Assembly: GCA_002328415.1 (NCBI GenBank)
Contig: DCXL01000004.1
Span: forward strand, 353,650-417,649
Source of the DNA: Micavibrio sp. UBA2137
GTDB lineage: Bacteria; Pseudomonadota; Alphaproteobacteria; Micavibrionales; Micavibrionaceae
Length of the DNA stretch: 64,000 bases
Reading direction: 5' to 3'
Shown: one piece after another, positions 44,472 to 53,291 of the stretch
How positions within the stretch are numbered: position 1 is the stretch's first letter
How the letters are laid out: every line of letters begins with the position of its first letter
Translations under genes and position numbers: made by a program
Notes under the pieces: model-generated
The model's input: only the letters and a program-made list of their open reading frames with translations
Databases searched by the model: none
Told to the model about the DNA's origin: nothing

Positions 44472-45209
44472 TTATTGCAGATGAACTTCACCTGCTCTTA
44501 TACGCTGTGTTTCACCATTATCCAACCGCAATATAAGCGCACCATCATCATCAAGCCCATCAAAGACACCATATTTTGTGTCTTGCGCACCACGCACCTT
44601 GATGGATTGACCAATGCCTTTTGCACGCACAAGCCACAACGCCTTAATTTCGGCAAACCCCTTTTCCTCATAAAGAGCCTTATATTTTTCAAAACTTACC
44701 AGAAAGCGATTCAAAAAATCTTTAGGCGAAATTTCACCATATCCCAAAGAGAGTAAGTCCATTGCAAATTCAGGTGCAATGGCGAGGTTTACACCCATAC
44801 CGATAAAGATATCAGTTATCTGTGCGCCCTTTAATTCCGTTTCCAGTAAAATGCCTGAAAGCTTGGCCTCTTCAAACAGAAGGTCATTAGGCCATTTAAT
44901 TTTAATCTTTTCTGCACGCTCGTTAATTAACCCTGCACGCATAACTTCACACAAAGCGAGAGAGGTTAGAAAAACATAATGACCAGCTTTATCATTATCC
45001 TCTGAAAATGGTAAGCGTAGTGTCGCATACAAATTGCCTGCAGGCGAGACCCAATGGTTACCGTGACGCCCACGGCCGGAGGTTTGCGCACTTGCAATCA
45101 CGGCAAAGGTTGTGTTTTTAAAGTCACTCGAAAGCGCCAGTTCCTTTGCCTTGTCCTGCGTTGAGGGAAGCGTTGCAAATTCTTTAATTATCCAGGAGGC
45201 CTGGTTCAT
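44472..45209 (-). CDS. birA: Biotin--[acetyl-CoA-carboxylase] ligase
   Basis: Attaches biotin to carboxyl-carrier proteins. The 245 residues have the biotinyl-AMP loop SGRGRHGNHWVSPAGNLYAT (44-63, GRGRxG at 45-50), KIKWPNDLLFEEAKLSGILL and GMGVNLAIAPE. There is no N-terminal helix-turn-helix, so it is the monofunctional group I type and cannot be the biotin-operon repressor. Its first nine codons overlap the end of nuoN (26 bases), which suggests coupling to the nuo transcript. Confidence 0.94.
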   Translation of the reverse strand: MNQASWIIKEFATLPSTQDKAKELALSSDFKNTTFAVIASAQTSGRGRHGNHWVSPAGNLYATLRLPFSEDNDKAGHYVFLTSLALCEVMRAGLINERAEKIKIKWPNDLLFEEAKLSGILLETELKGAQITDIFIGMGVNLAIAPEFAMDLLSLGYGEISPKDFLNRFLVSFEKYKALYEEKGFAEIKALWLVRAKGIGQSIKVRGAQDTKYGVFDGLDDDGALILRLDNGETQRIRAGEVHLQ

Positions 45210-46710
45210 CTTTAAGCGTTTCTAGATCAACATCAGCTTCGGGAGCCTGCGTATAGGCATAAAGCCCAAGCGTTTGTGTTGACTGTTTTGCAAGTGAAAG
45301 AATATGTGCAGGCATGAAAACCAGGCCAAGCGTAAAAATCAAACTTGTTGCCAAAACAAGTTTACGTCCCTTGGACACAAAATTGTCAAATGGTTCGTCC
45401 CCATGGTCAAAAAACATTACCTTGATAATGCGCAAGTAATAGGCTGCGGCCACAACTGAGCCAAACACACCGATAACCGCCAATGCAAACAAACCCTCAT
45501 TCACAGCCATTTCAAAGACAAATAACTTACCAAAGAACCCAGCCAAGGGTGGAATTCCACTCAGCGAGAACATGAAAAATGTCATGGCATAGGCGGCCTT
45601 TGGATGCATGACAGACAAACCTTTCAGGTCATCAATTTGCGACAAGGCGCGCCCTTCACGGCGCATAAACATAAGCAGCGCAAAAACTCCCGCTGTCATC
45701 ATCATATAAATAATAAGGTAATAGAAGGTCGCTGCATAACCTTCTGCTGTTCCCGTGGCCACACCCATTAGCGCGTAACCTATATTACCAATAGAGCTAT
45801 AAGCCATCAGGCGCTTTAGATTTTGCTGTGCAAGACCAGCAAATGCACCCCAGAGCATGGACATGATGCTGAGGAAAATAATGATAACTTGCCACTGATC
45901 AAAGACCGCCTCAAAAGGACCTGAAAGTAAACGGACAAGCAAAGCCATTGCTGCAATTTTTGGGACCATCGCAAAGAAAGCTGTAACAGATGTCGGTGCA
46001 CCATCGTAAACATCGGGTGTCCACATATGGAATGGTACGGCAGAGATCTTAAAGGCAATTCCTGAGAGTAAAAACACAAGCCCGAAAACCAAACCTGTAA
46101 GGGCCGCGCCCTCAAGTGTTGCAATTTGCGCCGCAATCTCATTGTAAGAGAGCGCACCAGAAAACCCGTAAATGAGAGAGATACCAAACAGAATTAGCCC
46201 GGAGGAAATAGCCCCTAAAATGAAATACTTCAAGCCAGCTTCTGTCGAACGCAGTGACTTTGAACGAAACGCCGCAAGCACATAAAGTGAAAGCGATTGC
46301 AATTCTAAACCAACATAAAGGGACATCATATGATTGGCAGACACCATCATAAACATTCCCAAAGCCGCCAATACCATAAGTACAGGGTACTCAAACTTGG
46401 TGAGCCCCTCTTCTCGCAAATAGCGCGAGGTCAGCCCACAGACCAAAATCATACCAACCGCAATTACGATTTTTGTAAAAATGGCAAAGCGGTCAAAGAC
46501 AAACATGTCATTCAGAGCACTGACCTTTTCTGCTGGCAATCCAATCAACAGCACAGCAATAAAGGCAAACAAGCCCGCCATATATTTCAGAATAAATTCA
46601 GTTGATGTATTTCCACGAAATGCACCAAATACTGTAAAGATAAACGCAAAGAGCGCGAGCATTAGTTCAGGCCAAAGCGGATAAAGCGAGATGAAATTAA
46701 GGTTAGTCAT
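45184..46710 (-). CDS. nuoN: NADH-quinone oxidoreductase subunit N
   Basis: Antiporter-like proton-pumping membrane subunit of complex I. The 508-residue polytopic protein has the Mrp-family core with SLYVGLELQSLSLYVLAAFR and the conserved Glu, SAVPFHMWTPDVYDGAPTSV, and LKRLMAYSSIGNIGYALMGV. The C-terminus is acidic (ETLKDEPGLLDN). It overlaps nuoM upstream by eight bases and birA downstream by 26. Confidence 0.97.
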   Translation of the reverse strand: MTNLNFISLYPLWPELMLALFAFIFTVFGAFRGNTSTEFILKYMAGLFAFIAVLLIGLPAEKVSALNDMFVFDRFAIFTKIVIAVGMILVCGLTSRYLREEGLTKFEYPVLMVLAALGMFMMVSANHMMSLYVGLELQSLSLYVLAAFRSKSLRSTEAGLKYFILGAISSGLILFGISLIYGFSGALSYNEIAAQIATLEGAALTGLVFGLVFLLSGIAFKISAVPFHMWTPDVYDGAPTSVTAFFAMVPKIAAMALLVRLLSGPFEAVFDQWQVIIIFLSIMSMLWGAFAGLAQQNLKRLMAYSSIGNIGYALMGVATGTAEGYAATFYYLIIYMMMTAGVFALLMFMRREGRALSQIDDLKGLSVMHPKAAYAMTFFMFSLSGIPPLAGFFGKLFVFEMAVNEGLFALAVIGVFGSVVAAAYYLRIIKVMFFDHGDEPFDNFVSKGRKLVLATSLIFTLGLVFMPAHILSLAKQSTQTLGLYAYTQAPEADVDLETLKDEPGLLDN

Positions 46711-48307
46711 TTTTAAACTTCTCCATAAATTTTATCTCAGGCATTTTCATTTCTGGCAAATCAAACTCAGGCATTTCAAATTCTCTTAGAGAAAAATTAA
46801 GCACAATAGTTTCACCTGACTTATCTGCGATTGCGTTCTGGTAATTTGTTACAAGTGTGTTCACAGCATATTCAGTTTTCGCCAAAATTAAATTAGGTTG
46901 CACACCCAAAAGAAGAACAAGGACAGCAAGTGGCGCCAACAAGCTAAACTCACGTACATTCAGATCTGGCATCGCACCTGCATCATTATTTGTAACCGCA
47001 CCAAACACAACGCGCTTGTAAAGGCGTAACATATAAGCCGCACCTAAAATCACACCAGTGGCTGCAAGTACGGCAATTAATGTATTGGTCGCAAATGCAC
47101 CAAGAAGCGAGAGGAACTCACCTACAAAGCCTGATGTCCCTGGCAAGCCCACAGACCCAAGCATGAAAATCATAAATACTGTGGCAAAGCGCGGCATATT
47201 GCGCACAATCCCGCCATATTGACCAATCTCACGTGTGTGAAGACGGTCATAAAGAACACCTACACATAAAAAGAGTGCCGCGGAAATTAAACCGTGCGAG
47301 ATCATCTGGAACAAACCGCCCTGTACGCCTTCAACTGTCAACGTAAAGAGACCCAATGTCACAAATCCCATATGTGCGACAGAGGAATAAGCAATCATCT
47401 TTTTCATATCTTCCTGTACAAGGGCAACAAGCGAGGTATAGATAATCGCAATCACTGACAGCCAGAATATCATCGGCATGAAGAACTCGGTTGCCTCTGG
47501 GAACATCGGGATTGAAAAACGTAAAAAGCCGTAGCCACCCATTTTTAAAAGCACACCCGCCAAGATAACAGAGCCTGCCGTTGGTGCCTCAACGTGGGCA
47601 TCAGGCAACCATGTATGGACAGGCCACATCGGCATCTTTACGGCAAATGAGGCAAAAAACGCGAGGAATAGCCAGAATTGCGCAGGTCCCGAGAATGTCG
47701 CGCTCATCAATGTTGGAATATCTGTCGTCCCCTGTATCGATAAACACGCCAAAATGGCAATCAGCATGAGGACAGAACCAAGAAGCGTGTAGAGGAAAAA
47801 CTTGAAAGCCGAATAGACACGACGCGCACCGCCCCAAACCCCAATAATCAGGAACATCGGCAGGAGCACACCCTCAAAGAAAACATAGAAAAGGATGGTA
47901 TCAAGTGCGACAAATGTCCCTATCATAAAGGTTTCAAGCACAAGAAATGCAATCATATATTCCTTAACGCGCGTCTTAATAGAGCGCCAACTGGCCAGAA
48001 TACAAACGGGCGTTAATGCCGCAGACAGCAGCACAAAGAACAATGAAATACCGTCAACACCAAGGTGATAGCTCATCCCCCATGCTGGTATCCAGTCTTT
48101 CTGTTCAACAAATTGAAAACCCTCTTGTTCTGGTGAAAAACCAATCAGGAGAAGAAGCGATAGAATGAAAACAAAGAGAGAGGTGTAAAGCGCTGATAAT
48201 CGTGCATTACGCGCCCTTATCTTTTCATCACCTTGAATCATCGCAATCAGGAAAACCCCAATTAACGGCAAAACAATCATGAGAGAGAGGATTGGAAATT
48301 CAAACAT
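46703..48307 (-). CDS. nuoM: NADH-quinone oxidoreductase subunit M
   Basis: Antiporter-like membrane subunit of complex I. With the ATG at 48307 (one-base overlap with the nuoL stop) the protein has 534 residues and about 14 membrane segments, with ILFYVFFEGVLLPMFLIIGV (conserved Glu), VHTWLPDAHVEAPTAGSVIL and MKKMIAYSSVAHMGFVTLGL. A longer start at 48340 would lie inside nuoL. Unusual is a hydrophilic C-terminal tail built of four short near-repeats, EMPEF-DLPEM-KMPEI-KFMEK, which ordinary NuoM proteins lack. Confidence 0.96.
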   Translation of the reverse strand: MFEFPILSLMIVLPLIGVFLIAMIQGDEKIRARNARLSALYTSLFVFILSLLLLIGFSPEQEGFQFVEQKDWIPAWGMSYHLGVDGISLFFVLLSAALTPVCILASWRSIKTRVKEYMIAFLVLETFMIGTFVALDTILFYVFFEGVLLPMFLIIGVWGGARRVYSAFKFFLYTLLGSVLMLIAILACLSIQGTTDIPTLMSATFSGPAQFWLFLAFFASFAVKMPMWPVHTWLPDAHVEAPTAGSVILAGVLLKMGGYGFLRFSIPMFPEATEFFMPMIFWLSVIAIIYTSLVALVQEDMKKMIAYSSVAHMGFVTLGLFTLTVEGVQGGLFQMISHGLISAALFLCVGVLYDRLHTREIGQYGGIVRNMPRFATVFMIFMLGSVGLPGTSGFVGEFLSLLGAFATNTLIAVLAATGVILGAAYMLRLYKRVVFGAVTNNDAGAMPDLNVREFSLLAPLAVLVLLLGVQPNLILAKTEYAVNTLVTNYQNAIADKSGETIVLNFSLREFEMPEFDLPEMKMPEIKFMEKFKND

Positions 48308-50352
48308 TAATTTAGCCCTCCCATACGAATAAAGATCCAAGTGACCAAACCAATCACGCCCACCATCATGACAAAGGCATAATGGAAGATATATCCAACC
48401 TGGAACTGGCTAAGCAGGCGTCCCGACTTACGTGACATTGATGAAACACCATCAGGACCAAAACCATCAATCGTTGCCTGATCGCCACCCTTCCAGAACA
48501 GAGCCCCTATTTTGAAAACCGGCACAACAATCAGCGCATGATAAATTTCATCGAAATACCATTTCTTGAAGAATAACCTATGCAACGGCATAAATATTTT
48601 TGTGCTGAGACGTGCTATGGCTGGTACAAGCCCATAGACAAAAGTTGCAAGCAAAATCCCGATTAAGCCAATCGCGATCGGTAGCTTTTTAACCCAGTAC
48701 GGGACGTGGTGCGCGGCGGCAACCGTATCATTCTCAGGCGACACATAAAGTGAATTGCCCCAGAAGGTATCACGACCGATGCTGAGAACAGAGTGACTTT
48801 CATGTGCCTCGCCTTCAGCCTTAGCTTCATGTGCAACAACATCTCCACTTACAGCATGAGAAACAACAGCCTGTGGCGCATCATTTGTCCCGACAAACGG
48901 TTGATAGAATATCCAACCCGCAAAAATCGCGCCCGCTGCCAAAATCGCCAAAGGCACAAGCATAATAGCGGGACTTTCATGAGCGTGATGCATAACATCA
49001 TGCGGCGCACGCGGCTTTCCATGGAAGGTCATGATAATTAAGCGCCATGTGTAAAATGCAGTGAGAAGCGCAGCACCGATACCCATCCAGAAGGCAAACT
49101 CACCAAACCATGTATGATCAGCATAGGCCGCCTCTAAAATCATATCTTTAGAGAAATACCCTGCAAAAAATGGCATACCAGCAAGGGCCAACCCTCCTAT
49201 CCACATGAACGCATAGGTAAATGGGATCTTCTTCCAAAGGCCACCCATGTTGCGCATATCCTGTTCATCGGCAATCGCGTGAATAACAGACCCTGCCCCA
49301 AGGAACAAAAGCGCCTTGAAAAAGGCATGTGTCATGAGGTGAAAGATAGCCGCACCATAGGCAGAAACCCCAAGTGCAAAGAACATGTAGCCAAGCTGGC
49401 TCATTGTGGAATAGGCAATAACCCGCTTAATATCAAATTGTGTCATACCTATTGTTGCAGCAATAATCGCGGTTAACGCACCCACCACACACACAACCAT
49501 AAGCGCAATAGGCGCATATTCATAAAGAGGTGAAAAACGAGCCACAAGGAAAACACCCGCTGTGACCATTGTTGCAGCATGAATAAGGGCAGACACAGGT
49601 GTCGGCCCCTCCATCGCATCAGGCAACCATGTGTGAAGCCCTAATTGTGCTGATTTCCCCATCGCGCCGATAAAAAGCAATAAGCCAATAAGCGTAAGCG
49701 CATGAGTATCATATCCAAGAAAATTAAACGTGGCTGCCGCCTGTGCTGGTGCATTTTCAAAAATAACATCAAAGGAAATACTGCCAAAGACGACAAAGGT
49801 CGTCATAATTCCAAGTGTCAGACCAAAGTCACCCACACGGTTAACAACAAAAGCCTTGATTGCAGCCTTATTGGCGCTTTCACGCGTATTCCAGAATCCA
49901 ATCAGCAAATATGAGGCAAGCCCCACCCCTTCCCAGCCAAAGAAAAGCTGAAGCAAGTTATCTGATGTGACAAGCATAAGCATGGCAAAGGTAAACAGCG
50001 AGAGGTAAGCCATAAAGCGGCCCTTGGCTGAATCGTGGCTCATATATCCAACTGAATAAATATGTACACACGCCGACACAATATTGATAACGCACATCAT
50101 CACAGCTGTGAGCGTATCGATGCGCAATGTCCAATCGACTGCAAAATTACCCGCCGCAATCCAGTCACCAAGCGATATTAAACGCGGTGCATCATTCCAA
50201 ACAACGTCATAAAAGAGGAAACACGAGAGCGCCGCTGAAATGACCAAACCCGTACAGGAAATAAATTGCGCGGCCTTGTCGCCCATCTGACGACCAAACA
50301 GCCCGATGATGACAAACGAAAATAAAGGTAAAAAGACTGCAAGATAGGCCAT
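48307..50352 (-). CDS. nuoL: NADH-quinone oxidoreductase subunit L
   Basis: Distal antiporter-like subunit of complex I with the long lateral helix that braces the membrane arm. The 681-residue protein has LLQLFFGWEGVGLASYLLIG (conserved Glu), GLHTWLPDAMEGPTPVSALI, FDIKRVIAYSTMSQLGYMFF and THAFFKALLFLGAGSVIHA. A His/Glu/Ala-rich soluble loop (about residues 495-545) lies before the last helices, as in other alphaproteobacterial NuoL. The order nuoK-nuoL-nuoM-nuoN is compact, with three bases to nuoK. Confidence 0.97.
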   Translation of the reverse strand: MAYLAVFLPLFSFVIIGLFGRQMGDKAAQFISCTGLVISAALSCFLFYDVVWNDAPRLISLGDWIAAGNFAVDWTLRIDTLTAVMMCVINIVSACVHIYSVGYMSHDSAKGRFMAYLSLFTFAMLMLVTSDNLLQLFFGWEGVGLASYLLIGFWNTRESANKAAIKAFVVNRVGDFGLTLGIMTTFVVFGSISFDVIFENAPAQAAATFNFLGYDTHALTLIGLLLFIGAMGKSAQLGLHTWLPDAMEGPTPVSALIHAATMVTAGVFLVARFSPLYEYAPIALMVVCVVGALTAIIAATIGMTQFDIKRVIAYSTMSQLGYMFFALGVSAYGAAIFHLMTHAFFKALLFLGAGSVIHAIADEQDMRNMGGLWKKIPFTYAFMWIGGLALAGMPFFAGYFSKDMILEAAYADHTWFGEFAFWMGIGAALLTAFYTWRLIIMTFHGKPRAPHDVMHHAHESPAIMLVPLAILAAGAIFAGWIFYQPFVGTNDAPQAVVSHAVSGDVVAHEAKAEGEAHESHSVLSIGRDTFWGNSLYVSPENDTVAAAHHVPYWVKKLPIAIGLIGILLATFVYGLVPAIARLSTKIFMPLHRLFFKKWYFDEIYHALIVVPVFKIGALFWKGGDQATIDGFGPDGVSSMSRKSGRLLSQFQVGYIFHYAFVMMVGVIGLVTWIFIRMGGLN

Positions 50353-50355
50353 GAT

Positions 50356-50670
50356 TTATCCTTTAAGCTCCGAAATATCTTCAACAGCAATAGATCCACG
50401 TGCGCGGAAAAATACAACCAGAATAGCCAGACCAATGGCGGCCTCTGCTGCGGCAACTGTCAAAATAAAGAGTGAGAAAGCCTGTCCTGCAATATCATTA
50501 AGATATGTCGAGAAGGCTACAAAATTAATGTTCACCGCTAGTAACATCAATTCAATAGACATCAGAATAACAATCACATTCTTACGATTTAGAAAAATGC
50601 CAAATACGCCCATTGTGAAAAGAAGCGATGCCAAAATCAAATAATGTGGAAGTCCAACAACCAAGTCCAT
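50356..50670 (-). CDS. nuoK: NADH-quinone oxidoreductase subunit K
   Basis: Three-helix membrane subunit of complex I. The ATG at 50670 gives 104 residues, the usual length; the upstream alternative at 50703 would extend into nuoJ. It shows HYLILASLLFTMGVFGIFLN, the conserved Glu in MSIELMLLAVNINFVAFS, and a second Glu in VAAAEAAIGLAILVVFFR, both lining the proton path. Confidence 0.97.
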   Translation of the reverse strand: MDLVVGLPHYLILASLLFTMGVFGIFLNRKNVIVILMSIELMLLAVNINFVAFSTYLNDIAGQAFSLFILTVAAAEAAIGLAILVVFFRARGSIAVEDISELKG

Positions 50671-50671
50671 T

Positions 50672-51268
50672 TTAAATTCCTGTCTTTGGTGTGATGTGTT
50701 CAACGGTCATAACGTCTTCTTTCTTACGCGCAACTTGATCTTCAATTTTTTGACGACGCACGCCTGAACGTTTACGCAAGGTCAAAACAATCGCGCCTAT
50801 CATGGCAACAAACAAAATCATCCCTGCTGATTGAAAGATGTAAATGTAATCGGTGTAAAGAACCGCGCCCAACTGTTCCGTATTGGATACGGCATTTTGC
50901 GGCGCTTCAGGAAAGCTTTTATCACCAAAAACGCTTAAGAAAAGGACAACCAGTTCTGCAAGTAATACACCACCAAGGACAAGACCAAGCGGTACATATT
51001 TCATGGCACCTTTGCGCAAATTGGCAAAATCTACATCCAACATCATCACAACAAACAGGAAGAGCACCGCCACCGCGCCAACATAAACAATGACCAAAAT
51101 CATCGCGACAAATTCAGCACCCAATAAAACAAACAAGGCTGCCGCATTAAAGAAAGAGAAAATCAAAAACAAAACAGAATGCACAGGGTTTTTAGCTGAT
51201 ATAACAGCCACGGCACTCATCAAGAGTACCGCTGAAAAAACGTAAAAGGCTATGGATGCTAATATCAT
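50672..51268 (-). CDS. nuoJ: NADH-quinone oxidoreductase subunit J
   Basis: Membrane subunit of complex I with five helices. The ATG at 51268 gives 198 residues and starts directly in the first membrane segment (ILASIAFYVFSAVLLMSA); the longer form from 51343 has a cysteine-rich non-family N-terminus and is rejected. Conserved features are KNPVHSVLFLIFSFFNAAAL, FVAMILVIVYVGAVAVLFLF and the downstream MMLDVD. The 90 bases before it form the only sizeable gap in the nuo operon and include a hairpin. Confidence 0.96.
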   Translation of the reverse strand: MILASIAFYVFSAVLLMSAVAVISAKNPVHSVLFLIFSFFNAAALFVLLGAEFVAMILVIVYVGAVAVLFLFVVMMLDVDFANLRKGAMKYVPLGLVLGGVLLAELVVLFLSVFGDKSFPEAPQNAVSNTEQLGAVLYTDYIYIFQSAGMILFVAMIGAIVLTLRKRSGVRRQKIEDQVARKKEDVMTVEHITPKTGI

Positions 51269-51358
51269 GTATTTCTTATCGTCTTTAAAATTCGTGTTTC
51301 TTTTACAATGTGATGTGATGGCTCGCAAGGGGACACACCGCACAGTTTTAACTTGTCC

Positions 51359-51841
51359 CTATCTATATGCAGATTCTTTCAACAGATTGGCTTGGATTTG
51401 CGCCTCCCACTTATCACCGTTCTCAAGAAGCTTATCTTTATCGTAATAAAGCTCTTCACGTGTTTCGGTCGAAAATTCAAAATTTGGCCCCTCAACAATG
51501 GCGTCCACAGGACACGCCTCCTGACACAATCCGCAATAAATGCATTTGGTCATATCAATGTCATAACGTGTTGTACGGCGCGATCCATCCGCGCGTGGCT
51601 CGCTTTCAATGGTAATGGCAAGCGCAGGACAAATCGCCTCACACAGCTTACAAGCAATGCAACGTTCCTCTCCATTTGGATAACGGCGCAAGGCATGTTC
51701 GCCACGAAAGCGTGGGGAAATTGGCCCCTTCTCAAAAGGATAATTGATTGTCACGCGTGGCACGAAGAACATGTGTTTCAAGGTCAGTAACATGCCCTTC
51801 ACAATTTCAATCAGCAGTAATGAATTTAATATCCGTCCCAT
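51359..51841 (-). CDS. nuoI: NADH-quinone oxidoreductase subunit I
   Basis: Ferredoxin-like subunit of complex I that carries two 4Fe-4S clusters (N6a and N6b). The 160 residues have an amphipathic N-terminus and the two motifs CIACKLCEAICP (Cys61, 64, 67, 71) and CIYCGLCQEACP (Cys100, 103, 106, 110). It is seven bases after nuoH. A hairpin begins at its stop codon. Confidence 0.98.
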   Translation of the reverse strand: MGRILNSLLLIEIVKGMLLTLKHMFFVPRVTINYPFEKGPISPRFRGEHALRRYPNGEERCIACKLCEAICPALAITIESEPRADGSRRTTRYDIDMTKCIYCGLCQEACPVDAIVEGPNFEFSTETREELYYDKDKLLENGDKWEAQIQANLLKESAYR

Positions 51842-51848
51842 AAATCAC

Positions 51849-52859
51849 CTATTGTGGTACCGCGTCAAAAAGGAAAAGCGCGCTTGTTATAACGACCAGC
51901 CAAACCAATGTCAGCGGTAAGAAAACTTTCCAGCCCAAACGCATCAACTGGTCATAGCGGAAGCGCGGAAATGTCGCACGGACCCAAATAAAGAAGAAGA
52001 GAATTAAAGCTGTCTTAAGTGCAAACCAGACAGGTCCAGGTACAAATGACAACGCATCAATACCAAAGGGCACATGCCAGCCACCCAAAAACAGGATGGT
52101 TGTCATAGCGCTCATCAAAATCATGTTGGCATATTCACCAAGGAAGAACAGGGCGAATGAAAAGGCTGAGTATTCCACCATAAACCCGCCCGAAAGCTCG
52201 GATTCTCCCTCTGGCAAATCGAAGGGCGTACGGTTTGTTTCGGCCAAAATAGAGACAAGAAAGACAATGAGCATAGGAAACAGTAATACCTGTAACCAGA
52301 CAGGGCGTGGAGTTTCGACAATATCTGTTAAGTTAAGAGAACCAACACAGACCAGAACAGACACAATCACAAGGCCCATCGAGACTTCATAAGAAACCAT
52401 CTGCGAAGCTGAGCGCAAACCGCCCAGGAATGCATAGCGTGAGTTAGACGCCCACCCTGCCATGATAACGCCATAAACGCCCATGGATGAAATGGCAAAG
52501 AGATAAAGTATACCGACATTAATCTCGGCCAAAGCCAGCCCTGCACCAACGGGAATAACCGCCCAAGCCACAAGCGCAAGCGTAAATGTCAAAAGTGGTG
52601 CGAGTAAAAAGACGACCTTGTTGGCTTGCGTTGGAATAATCGTTTCCTTGGACAGCAACTTTATGCCATCAGCCAAGGGCTGCAATAACCCAAATGGTCC
52701 AACAAGCATCGGGCCTTGGCGTTTTTGCATCGCAGCCAAAACCTTTCGCTCGGCATAGGTCATATAGGCAACACAGCCCAGCAAAACACCAACCGTGATC
52801 CCAATATGCAGTAGGATCATCGCAAAAGGCAGCCCATATATGTTCCAGAGTTCTTCCAT
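51849..52859 (-). CDS. nuoH: NADH-quinone oxidoreductase subunit H
   Basis: Membrane subunit of complex I at the joint with the peripheral arm, forming much of the quinone chamber. The 336 residues have about eight membrane segments, with TYAERKVLAAMQKRQGPM at the first loop, GPFGLLQPLADGIKLLSKE, SNSRYAFLGGLRSASQMVSY, ILAETNRTPFDLPEGESELS and WVRATFPRFRYDQLMRLGWK. It follows the pyrophosphohydrolase gene by six bases; normally nuoG directly precedes nuoH. Confidence 0.98.
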   Translation of the reverse strand: MEELWNIYGLPFAMILLHIGITVGVLLGCVAYMTYAERKVLAAMQKRQGPMLVGPFGLLQPLADGIKLLSKETIIPTQANKVVFLLAPLLTFTLALVAWAVIPVGAGLALAEINVGILYLFAISSMGVYGVIMAGWASNSRYAFLGGLRSASQMVSYEVSMGLVIVSVLVCVGSLNLTDIVETPRPVWLQVLLFPMLIVFLVSILAETNRTPFDLPEGESELSGGFMVEYSAFSFALFFLGEYANMILMSAMTTILFLGGWHVPFGIDALSFVPGPVWFALKTALILFFFIWVRATFPRFRYDQLMRLGWKVFLPLTLVWLVVITSALFLFDAVPQ

Positions 52860-52865
52860 CTTAAT

Positions 52866-53291
52866 TTATGCGGCCTTCTCAAGCTTTTCTTTAATGTGTT
52901 TATCCAAAAGCACTTTGAGGTCAGGTGCAAAATAGTTTGGCCCCTTCATCACCTTGCCATCACTTTCACGACGGATAGGCTTACCATCCTCGCCCAGCTT
53001 GCTCATGTTTGAGCGTTGCACTTCCGCAAAGGCAGTTTCTTTTAGGTCCTGCAGACCAAAGGACAAATAAGCACCATCAAGTACATATTGAATGTCTGTC
53101 AGTGCGTCGAGCACCTCAACCAAATCATTATTTTCAAGTGCCTCTTTCAGCTCTTGTACTTCCTCGGCTAGCAAATTGATACGCAATTCCTGTGTTTTTG
53201 GGTCGGACAATGTTGGTTTGTCCTCGACAGGCAAACCATATGTTTCGTGAAAAATTTGAACACGTTCTAATGTACTTTTTGTTTCGCTCAT
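52866..53291 (-). CDS. MazG/PRA-PH-like nucleotide pyrophosphohydrolase inside the nuo operon
   Basis: All-alpha nucleoside triphosphate pyrophosphohydrolase of the MazG/HisE superfamily. The 141-residue protein has the metal-binding EExxE motif at 43-47 (LLAEEVQELKEAL) and the second ExxD at 59-62 in VEVLDALTDIQYVLDG, plus the C-terminal AEVQRSNMSKLGEDGKP and KVMKGPNYFAPDL. That tail matches the phage-like and DR2231-like subgroup, where dUTP or other noncanonical nucleotides are hydrolysed; the substrate here is inference. Its start overlaps the nuoG stop by four bases and nuoH follows after six, so it is an integral part of the complex I transcript. Confidence 0.85.
   Translation of the reverse strand: MSETKSTLERVQIFHETYGLPVEDKPTLSDPKTQELRINLLAEEVQELKEALENNDLVEVLDALTDIQYVLDGAYLSFGLQDLKETAFAEVQRSNMSKLGEDGKPIRRESDGKVMKGPNYFAPDLKVLLDKHIKEKLEKAA

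Noticed and set aside
51269..51343. Longer nuoJ start
   Set aside because: Adds a Cys/Arg-rich stretch not found in NuoJ and would run through the hairpin region.
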